A stretch of 64,000 nt of DNA from contig NZ_CP032694.1 in NCBI RefSeq assembly GCF_003627755.1, positions 108,501-172,500 on the forward strand, read 5' to 3'. The position numbers and the translations under genes are program-made. The stretch comes from Rhizobium jaguaris. GTDB taxonomy: Bacteria; Pseudomonadota; Alphaproteobacteria; Rhizobiales; Rhizobiaceae. A model generated the notes under the pieces. That model ran no database searches. It was given only the letters and a program-made list of their open reading frames with translations, and was not told the origin of the DNA. This document shows, piece by piece, positions 38,031 through 45,854 of the stretch; position 1 is the first letter of the stretch, and the number at the start of each line of letters is the position of its first letter.

Positions 38031-38064
38031 AAAGCCGTTCGCAGCAGACCGTTGCGAGCGGCTT
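38031..38064. terminator. Hairpin between convergent genes
   Basis: AAGCCGTTCGCA pairs with TGCGAGCGGCTT (one G-T wobble) around a 10-base loop in the 63-base gap between the kinase and the CadD-like gene. It has no strong U run, so it is a probable weak bidirectional terminator. Confidence 0.5.
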
Positions 38065-38065
38065 A

Positions 38066-38728
38066 TCAAAGGCGGCTAAGGAGATCTATGGTTCCGGCCC
38101 CATGGAGAATGAGTATTCCAAGGCCCACGAGGACGAACGGCACCACCAGATGTCCGAAACGTCTGATCGGTGCGCCTATCGTACGGTGATTGACCAGGAA
38201 GTGTGCTGCACCGAGCGATAAAGCTGTCAACAGGGCGAACACGACGCCGAAGATGGCAATCTGATCGATCGTTCGCGTGGCGAATAATGGCGTGTAGATG
38301 CTGATGTTATCGCCGCCATTCGCAATCGTCACCGCAGCGACGGCTGCGATATTGCCGTGCCCGGCTGACGCCTTTTCATGATCTTCAAGATCATCATCGG
38401 CTTCACAGCCCTTCAGCAATGTCCATAGCTTCTTCAGGCCGAGAAAGATCGGCGCCAGGCCAAGAAGACCCATGTAGGCAGCGGGAATGATGAGAGAGAT
38501 CAAAGAGGCCAGGACGCTCGCGCCGTAAAGAGCCGTAACGCCCAGATACTGGCCGATGACAACCTCTCCGGCGCGGAATTTGGGATCCGCGAAAAATCCG
38601 AGCAGGACAAAGAGGTCATCCACGTTCGTCGATACGAACAGGACGATGGCGACGCCGAGGATTCCGAAGAAATATTCCAAGATCACCGCTTCCCGCTTTT
38701 GATGCTCGGATGCATCGTCGCGTCGCAA
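38066..38728 (-). CDS. CadD-family cadmium-resistance-type transporter
   Basis: Up to 220 residues with about six transmembrane segments. The family pattern is FVSTNVDDLFVLLGFFADP near the N-terminus and VTIANGGDNISIYTPLFAT in the middle, each with conserved acidic and Asn residues. The family is named for cadmium resistance in staphylococci; its role in rhizobia is unproven. The start is uncertain: GTG at 38686 (VILEYFFGILG) fits the family better than the more upstream ATG. Confidence 0.8.
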   Translation of the reverse strand: MRRDDASEHQKREAVILEYFFGILGVAIVLFVSTNVDDLFVLLGFFADPKFRAGEVVIGQYLGVTALYGASVLASLISLIIPAAYMGLLGLAPIFLGLKKLWTLLKGCEADDDLEDHEKASAGHGNIAAVAAVTIANGGDNISIYTPLFATRTIDQIAIFGVVFALLTALSLGAAHFLVNHRTIGAPIRRFGHLVVPFVLVGLGILILHGAGTIDLLSRL

Positions 38729-38773
38729 AAGTCACGCGGTCGCGGCTACCATAGAATTTTGAGACTGTCTTTT

Positions 38774-39313
38774 TTATTTGAAAGCTTCACCGGGGTAAGC
38801 GCCCCAGATTTCGGATTGCGCCACCCAGCCCTCTGTACCGTCGGCGGTCGCCAGGCACCAGTCGCCGGTGCATTCGCGGATGTTCATCATCACGCCTGGC
38901 TGGAGCTTGGCGATGACGGTGCTCGACGGCTGCGCGTCGCGGCGCATGTTGACGAAGACCGCTTTGCCTTTGCCCTTCATCCACGGCGCGGCGATGGCCG
39001 AGCGCTGGCCGGAGAGCAACGACTGGTTGACCCAGCCCTCTGTGCCGTCGGCATCACGTACGCGGCGCCAATTGTCGTATTCCTGGATGATCTCGACCGG
39101 CAATCCCTGCTTGAGATAGAGCCATGACACCGCGTAGTCGGCGCTCGGGCCGACGCGCAGGTTGACGCGCTTCGACTTCAGGGTCACGAATCGCGGCAGC
39201 GGCAACCCGCTCGGGCCCTTGGCGGCCTGGGCCGCGGCAAGATTGGCGGTGGCGCCGGCCATCATCAGGCCGATCGCCAAAACAGCGCAGGACTTCAGTA
39301 CTTTGCCACGCAT
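38774..39313 (-). CDS. Secreted protein with two bacterial SH3 domains
   Basis: 179 residues: a signal peptide (AVLAIGLMMAGATANLAAAQA), then two SH3-like units, the first at about 45-100 (KRVNLRVGPSADYAVSWLYL ... GTEGWVNQSLL) and the second at about 115-175 (KAVFVNMRRDAQPSSTVIAK ... GTEGWVAQSEIWG). SH3b domains bind peptidoglycan or peptides in the periplasm. It is common in Rhizobiales with no settled role and stands alone, upstream of the dehydrogenase on the opposite strand. Confidence 0.88.
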   Translation of the reverse strand: MRGKVLKSCAVLAIGLMMAGATANLAAAQAAKGPSGLPLPRFVTLKSKRVNLRVGPSADYAVSWLYLKQGLPVEIIQEYDNWRRVRDADGTEGWVNQSLLSGQRSAIAAPWMKGKGKAVFVNMRRDAQPSSTVIAKLQPGVMMNIRECTGDWCLATADGTEGWVAQSEIWGAYPGEAFK

Positions 39314-39494
39314 AGGGATTTCCGTTCGCTCATCATGACCAAGGCGGCCTAACGTTCCGGTTTATCGGCAAATCCCTGCGCCGCGCCCACGAGTTTTATT
39401 TGTCTTCGCCTGCGGGTCTGGTAGAAATGCTCGGAACGGGAAAATTATCCTGCTTCTTGGTTAAGAACATCTGAACAAGGCATCGCCGGTCGCC

Positions 39495-40496
39495 ATGACG
39501 ACGAAGAAAAAACCGAAGGTCTATATCACGCGTAAACTGCCGGATGCAGTGGAGACGCGGATGCGCGAACTCTTCGATGCCGAACTCAACATTGACGATA
39601 CGCCGCGCACGCATGCCGAGCTTGTCGAAGCCATCCGGTCCGCCGACGTGCTGGTGCCGACCGTCACTGATCGCATCGATGCGGCGTTGATCGAGGAAGC
39701 CGGGCCGCAGATGAAGCTGATTGCCAGCTTTTCGAACGGGACGGACCATATCGACGTCGAAGCCGCCGCCCGCCGGGGCATTACCGTCACCAACACGCCG
39801 AACGTTCTGACCGAGGACACGGCCGACATGACCATGGCGCTGATTCTCGCGGTGCCTCGCCGTCTCGCCGAAGGTGCGCGGGTGCTGACGGACAAGCCCG
39901 GCGAATGGGCCGGCTGGTCGCCCACCTGGATGCTCGGCCGCCGCATTCACGGCAAGCGTATCGGCATCGTCGGGATGGGTCGCATCGGCACCGCCGTCGC
40001 CCGCCGCGCCAAGGCTTTTGGCCTGTCCATCCACTATCACAATCGCAAGCGCGTCAGCATGACGACTGAAGACGAGCTGGAGGCGACCTATTGGGACAGC
40101 CTCGATCAGATGCTTGCCCGGGTCGACATCGTCTCGGTCAACTGCCCGTCAACGCCGGCGACCTTTCATCTGATCTCGGCGCGCCGGCTCGCTCTGCTGC
40201 AGCCGACCAGCTACATCGTCAACACGGCGCGTGGTGACGTCATCGACGAGACGGCGCTGATCAAGATTTTGCGCGAAGGCAAGATCGCCGGCGCCGGCCT
40301 AGACGTCTTCGAGAACGAACCGGCCGTCAACCCGAAGCTGGTGAAACTTGCCAACGAGGGCAAGGTTGTGCTGCTGCCGCATATGAGCTCGGCTACCCTC
40401 GAAAGCCGCATCGATATGGGTGACAAGGTCATCATCAATATCCGCGCATTCATCGACGGCCACAGGCCGCCGAACCGGGTTCTGCCGTTTCGCTGA
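39495..40496 (+). CDS. D-2-hydroxyacid dehydrogenase (glyoxylate/hydroxypyruvate reductase)
   Basis: 333 residues. The NAD(P)-binding motif GIVGMGRIG spans 157-165. The catalytic Arg246 is in NTARGDVID, Glu275 in DVFENEP and His296 in LPHMSS. It is close to the GyaR/D-glycerate dehydrogenase group, which reduces glyoxylate or hydroxypyruvate. The ATG follows CATCGCCGGTCGCC with no strong ribosome site. It is followed by an intergenic palindrome. Confidence 0.92.
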   Translation: MTTKKKPKVYITRKLPDAVETRMRELFDAELNIDDTPRTHAELVEAIRSADVLVPTVTDRIDAALIEEAGPQMKLIASFSNGTDHIDVEAAARRGITVTNTPNVLTEDTADMTMALILAVPRRLAEGARVLTDKPGEWAGWSPTWMLGRRIHGKRIGIVGMGRIGTAVARRAKAFGLSIHYHNRKRVSMTTEDELEATYWDSLDQMLARVDIVSVNCPSTPATFHLISARRLALLQPTSYIVNTARGDVIDETALIKILREGKIAGAGLDVFENEPAVNPKLVKLANEGKVVLLPHMSSATLESRIDMGDKVIINIRAFIDGHRPPNRVLPFR

Positions 40497-40498
40497 GC

Positions 40499-40561
40499 CA
40501 AAGCATGTCGCGCAAAAGTGTACAGCGGTTTTGCGATAACGACATGCGCAAACGAAGAGCC
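40499..40561. repeat. Rhizobial intergenic palindrome, second AAAAGTGT/AGCGG copy
   Basis: Outer arms GCATGTCG (40503-40510) and CGACATGC (40540-40547), inner stem GCAAAA/TTTTGC, core AAAAGTGTACAGCGG. The core matches the copy at 7203 while both stems differ in a compensating way. Confidence 0.7.
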
Positions 40562-40598
40562 TAAAGCGCGGAGCGAATCCCAGAGATCGCGATGCGCT

Positions 40599-41078
40599 TT
40601 ACGTCAGTAACTTGCGCATTTCGATCGACGTCGTGCGATCGAAGCCGGCATGGCTGTTCTCGGCGGTTTTCAGGAAACCCCAGCTTGCGAAGGTCGCGTG
40701 ATTGCCGGTGAGCTCGATGCGTGTTTCCAGCCGCAGCACATTAAGTCCGTGCTCCCGCGCTGTCGCTTCCGCCAGCGCCAGCAGGCGCCGGCCAATCCCT
40801 TTGCCCTGTTCGGACGGCAGGATGGCAAGTTTGCCGATATAAAGGCTTGCGGTCTCCGGGCGGCAGAATATGCAGCCGGCTAATCGGTCGCCATCAAGTG
40901 CGATATAGGCGATTTCGTTCTTCGCCTTTTCCTTGAGCGATTGAGGCGTCAGCGACAGCGCCGAGGAGGGCGGATCGATCCCCCCGTTCATATAGGCGAA
41001 GGAGGCGAGAATGAGCTCCAGCAGTTCGTCCCAGCGGTCGAAGCTGTCGTCGAGACGCTGAAAGATGATATTGCTCAT
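40599..41078 (-). CDS. GNAT-family N-acetyltransferase
   Basis: 159 residues. The acetyl-CoA loop is in EQGKGIGRRLLALAEATARE (Q-G-K-G-I-G), after IAYIALDGDRLAGCIFC. It is a typical small GNAT of unknown substrate. Its ATG overlaps the stop of the moeB-like gene (ATGA), so the pair is cotranscribed. Confidence 0.88.
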   Translation of the reverse strand: MSNIIFQRLDDSFDRWDELLELILASFAYMNGGIDPPSSALSLTPQSLKEKAKNEIAYIALDGDRLAGCIFCRPETASLYIGKLAILPSEQGKGIGRRLLALAEATAREHGLNVLRLETRIELTGNHATFASWGFLKTAENSHAGFDRTTSIEMRKLLT

Positions 41079-41850
41079 TCGGCCGCCGCTCTCGCGCGCT
41101 TGCGGCGGTAGCGGATGGTCTCGAAGCGGGCGGCAAGCCCGTCATAGAGCAGCAGGCGGCCGATCAGCGGTTCGCCGATGCCGGTGATGAGCTTGATCGC
41201 CTCCATCGTCATCAGCGTGCCGATGACGCCGGTCAGTGCGCCGATGATACCGGCCTCGGAGCACGCGGGAATAAGGCCTTTGGGCGGGGCGTCGGGAAGA
41301 GATCGCGATAGCCAGGGTTCGGCGTACCGTCGGCGTTGGTCTCGAAAGGCTTCAGCGTCGTCAGCGAGCCGTCGAACCGGCCGACCGCACCAGTTACCAA
41401 CGGCAGCTGTGCCAGTTCGGCTGCGTCCGCTGCAGCGTAGCGCGTGTCGAAATTGTCGGAGCCGTCGACAATGAGATCGAACCCAGCGAGGTGGCGCGCG
41501 GCCGTCTCGACGGAAAAACGTTCCTCGAAGCGGATGGTCCGAACATGCGGATTCAGCCGCGCAATGGCGTCGGCCGCACTCTGGGTCTTCAGCTCGCCGA
41601 TCGTGCCGGTATCGTGGATCACCTGCCGTTGCAGGTTGGAGAGCGAGACGCGGTCGTCATCGGCTATCCCGAGCGTACCGACGCCGGCGGCGGCGAGATA
41701 TTGCAGCACCGGCGCACCAAGCCCGCCCGCGCCGATCACCAAAACCCGTGCCGCCTTCAATTTCTGCTGACCGGCGCCGCCCACTTCAGGCAGCAGGATG
41801 TGGCGCTTGTAACGGGCGATTTCGTCTGAAGTCAAAGGATCCATGGCCAT
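41075..41850 (-). pseudogene. moeB: MoeB/ThiF-family adenylyltransferase, frameshifted
   Basis: The N-terminal part has the E1-like fold: RYKRHILLPEVGGAGQQKL, nucleotide loop VLVIGAGGLGAPVLQYLAAA, NLQRQVIHDTG and DGSDNFDTRY. In the given frame it ends in unrelated sequence after NPGYRDLFPTP. The other frame continues PPKGLIPACSEAGIIGAL, the expected family ending, so one base is missing in the G4 run at 41286-41289; repair gives 258 residues. MoeB/ThiF proteins adenylate the C-terminus of MoaD or ThiS. There is no rhodanese domain. The start at MAMDPLTSDE is a choice among nearby ATGs. Confidence 0.82.
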
Positions 41851-41881
41851 GATATTATCACGCTCCGCTGAAAATTCTCCG

Positions 41882-43009
41882 CTATGATTTTGAAATGCCG
41901 CCATGGGCGACGGTAAAGAATTGGGCCCGTTCGCCGAGCGCGGAAAACATCGCTCTATCGGTGCCGGTCATGAAGGCCTGGCCACCGAGCCCGTCGATCA
42001 GGTCGAAGAGGGCTGCGCGCCGGCCTTCGTCCAGATGCGCGGCAATTTCGTCCAGCAGCAGGATCGGCGCGTGGCCGGTCAAGTTGCCCACCAGCCGGGC
42101 ATGGGCGAGGATGAGGCCGACGAGCAGGGCCTTCTGTTCGCCCGTTGAGCAACGCTCCGCCTCCATATTTTTCTCACGATGACGCACCAGCAGATCGGCC
42201 CGGTGCGGGCCGTCAAGCGTGCGCCCGGCAGCCGCATCGCGATAGCGTCCCTCGCGTAGCATCTCGGCATAGCTGTCCTCGAGATCGACGGCCGGGCGGT
42301 CGAATTGCTCGTCGAGGAAGCCGGACAGCTCGAGCGCCGCAGATGGAAAGGGGGTTGCTTCACGCGATTCGGCGATCAGTCGGGTAAGAAGACCGAGCAT
42401 CTCCTGCCGGGCGAGTGCCATGGCGATGCCGAGGCTCGCCATCTGCTCCTCGATGCCGGTAAGCCAGGACGGATCGAATCGGCCTTCGGCGAGCAGTTTG
42501 TTGCGGCTGCGCATGGCGCGCTCGAAATCGCTGGCGCGGCGGCCGTGTGCAGGATCCAGTGACAATACCAGTCTGTCGAGGAAGCGCCGCCGCTCGGAGG
42601 AGCCGCCGGTGAACAACCCGTCCATGGCCGGGGTCAGCCAAAGCACGCGCAAATGGTCGGTCAACTCGTCCACGGTCTTGGCCGGCGTGCCATTGATCCT
42701 GAGCTTGCGAGCCGTCGTCTCGTCACTCGCGTCGACGCCGGTTCCGATCTCGACCTCGCCATCCATGCCATCGAGCTCGGCGAAGATCGAAAAGCCGCCC
42801 GATGCATCGACGAGCGTGACATCCGCATAAGCCGCGCGCCGCAGACCGCGCCCGGGTGAAAGGAAGGAGACTGCCTCCATCAGATTGGTCTTACCGGCAC
42901 CGTTGTCGCCGGTCAGCACCACATGCCGCTCGTCAAACGCAAGCGCCGCCGCCGCATAATTGCGGAAGTCGGTCAGCTTCAGGCGCGAGATGAAAACCTT
43001 GTGCGGCAT
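41882..43009 (-). CDS. recF: DNA replication and repair protein RecF
   Basis: 375 residues. Walker A TGDNGAGKTNLMEAVSFLSP, the LDRLVLSLDPAHGRR region, the signature CSTGEQKALLVGL and Walker B APILLLDEIAAHLD identify RecF. It works with RecO and RecR to load RecA on gapped DNA. It lies far from dnaA/dnaN, as is usual in Rhizobiales. Confidence 0.95.
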   Translation of the reverse strand: MPHKVFISRLKLTDFRNYAAAALAFDERHVVLTGDNGAGKTNLMEAVSFLSPGRGLRRAAYADVTLVDASGGFSIFAELDGMDGEVEIGTGVDASDETTARKLRINGTPAKTVDELTDHLRVLWLTPAMDGLFTGGSSERRRFLDRLVLSLDPAHGRRASDFERAMRSRNKLLAEGRFDPSWLTGIEEQMASLGIAMALARQEMLGLLTRLIAESREATPFPSAALELSGFLDEQFDRPAVDLEDSYAEMLREGRYRDAAAGRTLDGPHRADLLVRHREKNMEAERCSTGEQKALLVGLILAHARLVGNLTGHAPILLLDEIAAHLDEGRRAALFDLIDGLGGQAFMTGTDRAMFSALGERAQFFTVAHGGISKS

Positions 43010-43137
43010 CGGGCATCCGGATTCGTTCTGGCCAGAGAGCTATGCCGAACGATGCATAAGCGCAAGAGCCGCACGCCATGGCCATCCCGCCCTCCGACAG
43101 AGCGCGCCTATCGATCGTACGCATAGGTCGGCCGATT

Positions 43138-43614
43138 TTATCGTGAAGCATCGGGAATTCGCGACAACGCAGCCAGCAATTCAGTCAGTTGGCCGGCTCG
43201 GGCATCATCCAGCTTGTCGCCTAGATGGCGCTGGAGCGCCGAGGCATAGACGGTCCACATGCGGGCCTGCATGGCACGACCGGCGTCGGTAATAATGACC
43301 CACCGGCCCCGACCATCGTCAATAAATACCTTGCGCTGAACAAGGTTGGCCTTCTCCATTCTGTCGAGAAGTCGGGAAAGGTTGTGTTGCGCCAGGAGTG
43401 CGCGCTGCTCGATCTCATAAGGGCGCAACCGGCCATCTTCGGCTCGCGTCAGCTCGAGCAGAACGTCATACCAGCCGAGCGGCGGCAAGTCGGCAGTCTT
43501 CAAGTCCCGTTCGATTGCTGCAAGAACAAGCTGTTGCGTACGCATGAGGCGTACCCATGCCCGCGTGATCGCGGTTGATGGCCGTGAGGCTGTGGTATCT
43601 GAACAATCGGACAT
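43138..43614 (-). CDS. MarR-family transcriptional regulator
   Basis: 158 residues. The winged helix is visible at about 50-110 (LPPLGWYDVLLELTRAEDGRLRPYEI, LAQHNLSRLLDRMEKANLVQR, DDGRGRWVIITDAGR). MarR proteins are dimeric repressors released by aromatic or oxidised ligands. Two identical 18-bp palindromes lie at and before its start, one overlapping the ATG, so autorepression and control of the divergent glutathione transferase gene are very likely. Confidence 0.93.
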   Translation of the reverse strand: MSDCSDTTASRPSTAITRAWVRLMRTQQLVLAAIERDLKTADLPPLGWYDVLLELTRAEDGRLRPYEIEQRALLAQHNLSRLLDRMEKANLVQRKVFIDDGRGRWVIITDAGRAMQARMWTVYASALQRHLGDKLDDARAGQLTELLAALSRIPDASR

Positions 43615-43631
43615 AGATGCAATTACATCTA
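43614..43631. promoter_or_regulatory. MarR operator 1
   Basis: TAGATGCAATTACATCTA, 6-bp arms TAGATG/CATCTA. It overlaps the first base of the MarR start codon, so binding would block its own transcription or initiation. Confidence 0.8.
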
Positions 43632-43658
43632 CATTGACCGATAAGGCAAGCTCTTATA

Positions 43659-43676
43659 TAGATGCAATTACATCTA
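43659..43676. promoter_or_regulatory. MarR operator 2
   Basis: A second identical TAGATGCAATTACATCTA, 45 bp from the first, placed just before the short plus-strand ORF and the glutathione transferase gene. Identity over all 18 positions within one intergenic region makes chance unlikely. Confidence 0.8.
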
Positions 43677-43696
43677 TCTCGAGCGGAGACCTTTTC

Positions 43697-43804
43697 ATGA
43701 ACCAGCATCGCCTGACCGACTCCGGTGTCGTGCTGCTGTCCATTGCGCAATTCCTGTTCGGCGACGGGCCTTGCGCGCTCCGATCCTCACTTCCAATTCA
43801 CTGA
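43697..43804 (+). CDS. Short ORF (35 aa) before the GST gene
   Basis: ATG at 43697 with GGAGA ten bases upstream, encoding MNQHRLTDSGVVLLSIAQFL and a short tail. The hydrophobic start looks like the first helix of a membrane protein that stops early, so it may be a remnant or a leader peptide. It ends 20 bases before the GST start. I do not recognise it. Confidence 0.35.
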   Translation: MNQHRLTDSGVVLLSIAQFLFGDGPCALRSSLPIH

Positions 43805-43824
43805 TTCACAGAAGGAGCTATACG

Positions 43825-44508
43825 ATGTCCGACGCCAAGCTGACCCTCATCAGCCATCACCTTTGCCCCTACGTCCAACGCGCCGCCATCGCGCTTGCCG
43901 AAAAAGGCGTACCGTTCGAGCGCCGCTATATCGATCTGGCGGCAAAACCCGACTGGTTTCTTGCAATTTCCCCTCTTGGCAAGCTGCCCCTGCTGATCAT
44001 ACGTCAGGACGATGGTACTGACGCGGTCCTCTTCGAGAGTGCCGTCATCTGCGAATACCTGGAGGAGACCCAACCTTGCAGTCCGCTACATCCCGCCGAT
44101 CCGCTCACGCGTGCCCGGCATCGCGGGTGGATCGAATTTGGTTCCTCTATCCTCTCGGACTTATGGGGATTCGAGACCGCGAAGGATGCCCAAACCTATG
44201 AGGTCAAGCGTAAGGCGCTGGTCGACAAATTCGTGCGCGTGGAAGCACAATTGGGTGAGGGGCCGTTCTTCGCCGGCACTGCATTCAGCCTCGTCGATGC
44301 TGTGTTTGCACCGATTTTCCGCTATTTCGATGTGTTCGATATCATCGCTGCGACTGGCATATTCGATGAGCTGCCGCGCGTGAGGTTCTGGCGTGCGTCT
44401 CTCGCCGCCCGGCAAAGCGTCAAGAACGCTGTAATGGACGACTACGGAGATCGGCTCAAGATGTTCCTTCAGAACCGCGATGCGTGGCTGCTGAAACTCG
44501 CAAACTGA
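43825..44508 (+). CDS. Glutathione S-transferase family protein
   Basis: 227 residues with GAAGGAG seven bases before the ATG. The N-terminal thioredoxin-like domain has ISHHLCPYVQRAAIAL (Cys-Pro-Tyr, as in omega/lambda-type GSTs and dehydroascorbate reductases), KLPLLI and FESAVICEYLEET; the C-terminal helical domain has the GTAFSLVDAVFAPIFRY capping motif. It is probably repressed by the divergent MarR protein and induced by an electrophilic or aromatic compound. Confidence 0.9.
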   Translation: MSDAKLTLISHHLCPYVQRAAIALAEKGVPFERRYIDLAAKPDWFLAISPLGKLPLLIIRQDDGTDAVLFESAVICEYLEETQPCSPLHPADPLTRARHRGWIEFGSSILSDLWGFETAKDAQTYEVKRKALVDKFVRVEAQLGEGPFFAGTAFSLVDAVFAPIFRYFDVFDIIAATGIFDELPRVRFWRASLAARQSVKNAVMDDYGDRLKMFLQNRDAWLLKLAN

Positions 44509-44621
44509 AAGATCGAGCGCGTCATCATCTGACGCGCGGCGATGCAACCTGCATAGAATGTGTGAGTTAGTGGCCGGCCGAATCATCGGCCGGATTCATG
44601 TGAAACATATTGATTCGCCGC

Positions 44622-45770
44622 TCAGTCGCTGAACGTGTCGAAGAAATCCTTCATGCGGGCGAAGAAGCCCGTTGATTCGGGATTGTTGTCCTTCGAGGAG
44701 ATCTGTTCGAATTCCTGCAGCAGCTCGCGTTGGCGCTTTGTGAGCTTCTGCGGCGTTTCGATCTGGATCTGGATGTAGAGGTCCCCGACCTGGCTGGAGC
44801 GCAACACCGGCATACCCTTCGCCTTCAGGCGGAATTGCTTGCCGACCTGCGTGCCTTCGGGAACGGTGACGCGCGATTTCGTGCCATCGAGCGTCGCGAC
44901 GTCGAAGGTACCCCCAAGGGCCGCCGTCGTCATCGAGATCGGTACCGCGCAATAGAGATCGGCCCCGTCGCGCTGGAAGAATTCATGCGGCTTGACGGAG
45001 AGGAAGATATAGAGATCGCCCGAGGGCCCGCCGCGCAAACCAGCTTCGCCTTCGCCCTGCAAGCGAATGCGCGTGCCGTCCTCGATGCCGGCGGGGATGC
45101 TGACCGAAAGCGAGCGCTCTTCGGTCACGCGGCCCTGGCCATGGCATTTGGTGCAGGGATCGGGAATGATCTGGCCGCGGCCATGGCAGGTCGGACAGGT
45201 GCGTTCGACCGAGAAAAAGCCCTGCGCGGCGCGCACCCGGCCCGAACCCTGGCAAGTGCCGCAGGTCTTCGGTTGCGTGCCCGGCTTCGCGCCGGAGCCG
45301 GAACAGGCGTCGCAGGTGATCGAGGTCGGCACGCGAATCTGCGCCGTCTTGCCGGTAAAGGCCTCTTCGAGCGAGATTTCCATGTTGTAGCGAAGATCGG
45401 CGCCGCGTTCGCGACCGCCGGAGGAGCGACCGCGCGAACGTCCGCCACCCATCATCTCGCCGAAAATATCCTCGAAGATATCGGAGAAGCCACCGCCGCC
45501 GAAGCCGCCGCCACCAAAACCGCCGCCACCGCCCATGCCGCCATGCTCGAAAGCAGCATGGCCATAGCGGTCATAGGCGGCGCGCTTCTGCGGATCCTTG
45601 AGCGTTTCGTAGGCTTCGTTGATTTCCTTGAACTTCCGCTCGGCGCTGCTGTCGTCCGGATTCTTGTCCGGATGATATTGCATCGCCAGCTTGCGAAAGG
45701 CGCTCTTCAGCTCTTTCTCGTCCGCCGTCTTGGAGACGCCCAACGTCTCGTAAAAATCCGCTTTTGCCAT
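44622..45770 (-). CDS. dnaJ: Chaperone protein DnaJ
   Basis: 382 residues: a J domain with HPD at 33-35 ([10 protein letters not shown]), a Gly/Phe-rich linker with [14 protein letters not shown], four zinc motifs ([32 protein letters not shown]) and C-terminal substrate-binding domains. It stimulates DnaK ATPase and delivers unfolded clients. It lies 84 bases after dnaK with a hairpin between, which may lower its expression relative to dnaK. Confidence 0.97.
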   Translation of the reverse strand: MAKADFYETLGVSKTADEKELKSAFRKLAMQYHPDKNPDDSSAERKFKEINEAYETLKDPQKRAAYDRYGHAAFEHGGMGGGGGFGGGGFGGGGFSDIFEDIFGEMMGGGRSRGRSSGGRERGADLRYNMEISLEEAFTGKTAQIRVPTSITCDACSGSGAKPGTQPKTCGTCQGSGRVRAAQGFFSVERTCPTCHGRGQIIPDPCTKCHGQGRVTEERSLSVSIPAGIEDGTRIRLQGEGEAGLRGGPSGDLYIFLSVKPHEFFQRDGADLYCAVPISMTTAALGGTFDVATLDGTKSRVTVPEGTQVGKQFRLKAKGMPVLRSSQVGDLYIQIQIETPQKLTKRQRELLQEFEQISSKDNNPESTGFFARMKDFFDTFSD

Positions 45771-45796
45771 TAAGCATTAGACCCCGGAAATGGATT

Positions 45797-45820
45797 TCCG
45801 GCTGCCCGAAGGCAGCCGGA
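45797..45820 (-). promoter_or_regulatory. Intercistronic hairpin between dnaK and dnaJ
   Basis: 10-bp perfect stem TCCGGCTGCC/GGCAGCCGGA with a 4-base loop and no long U run. It is a probable partial terminator or mRNA stabiliser giving more DnaK than DnaJ. Confidence 0.6.
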
Positions 45821-45854
45821 TCTAAGTTTCCGCAAAACCAGTTAAGGCTTGCGA

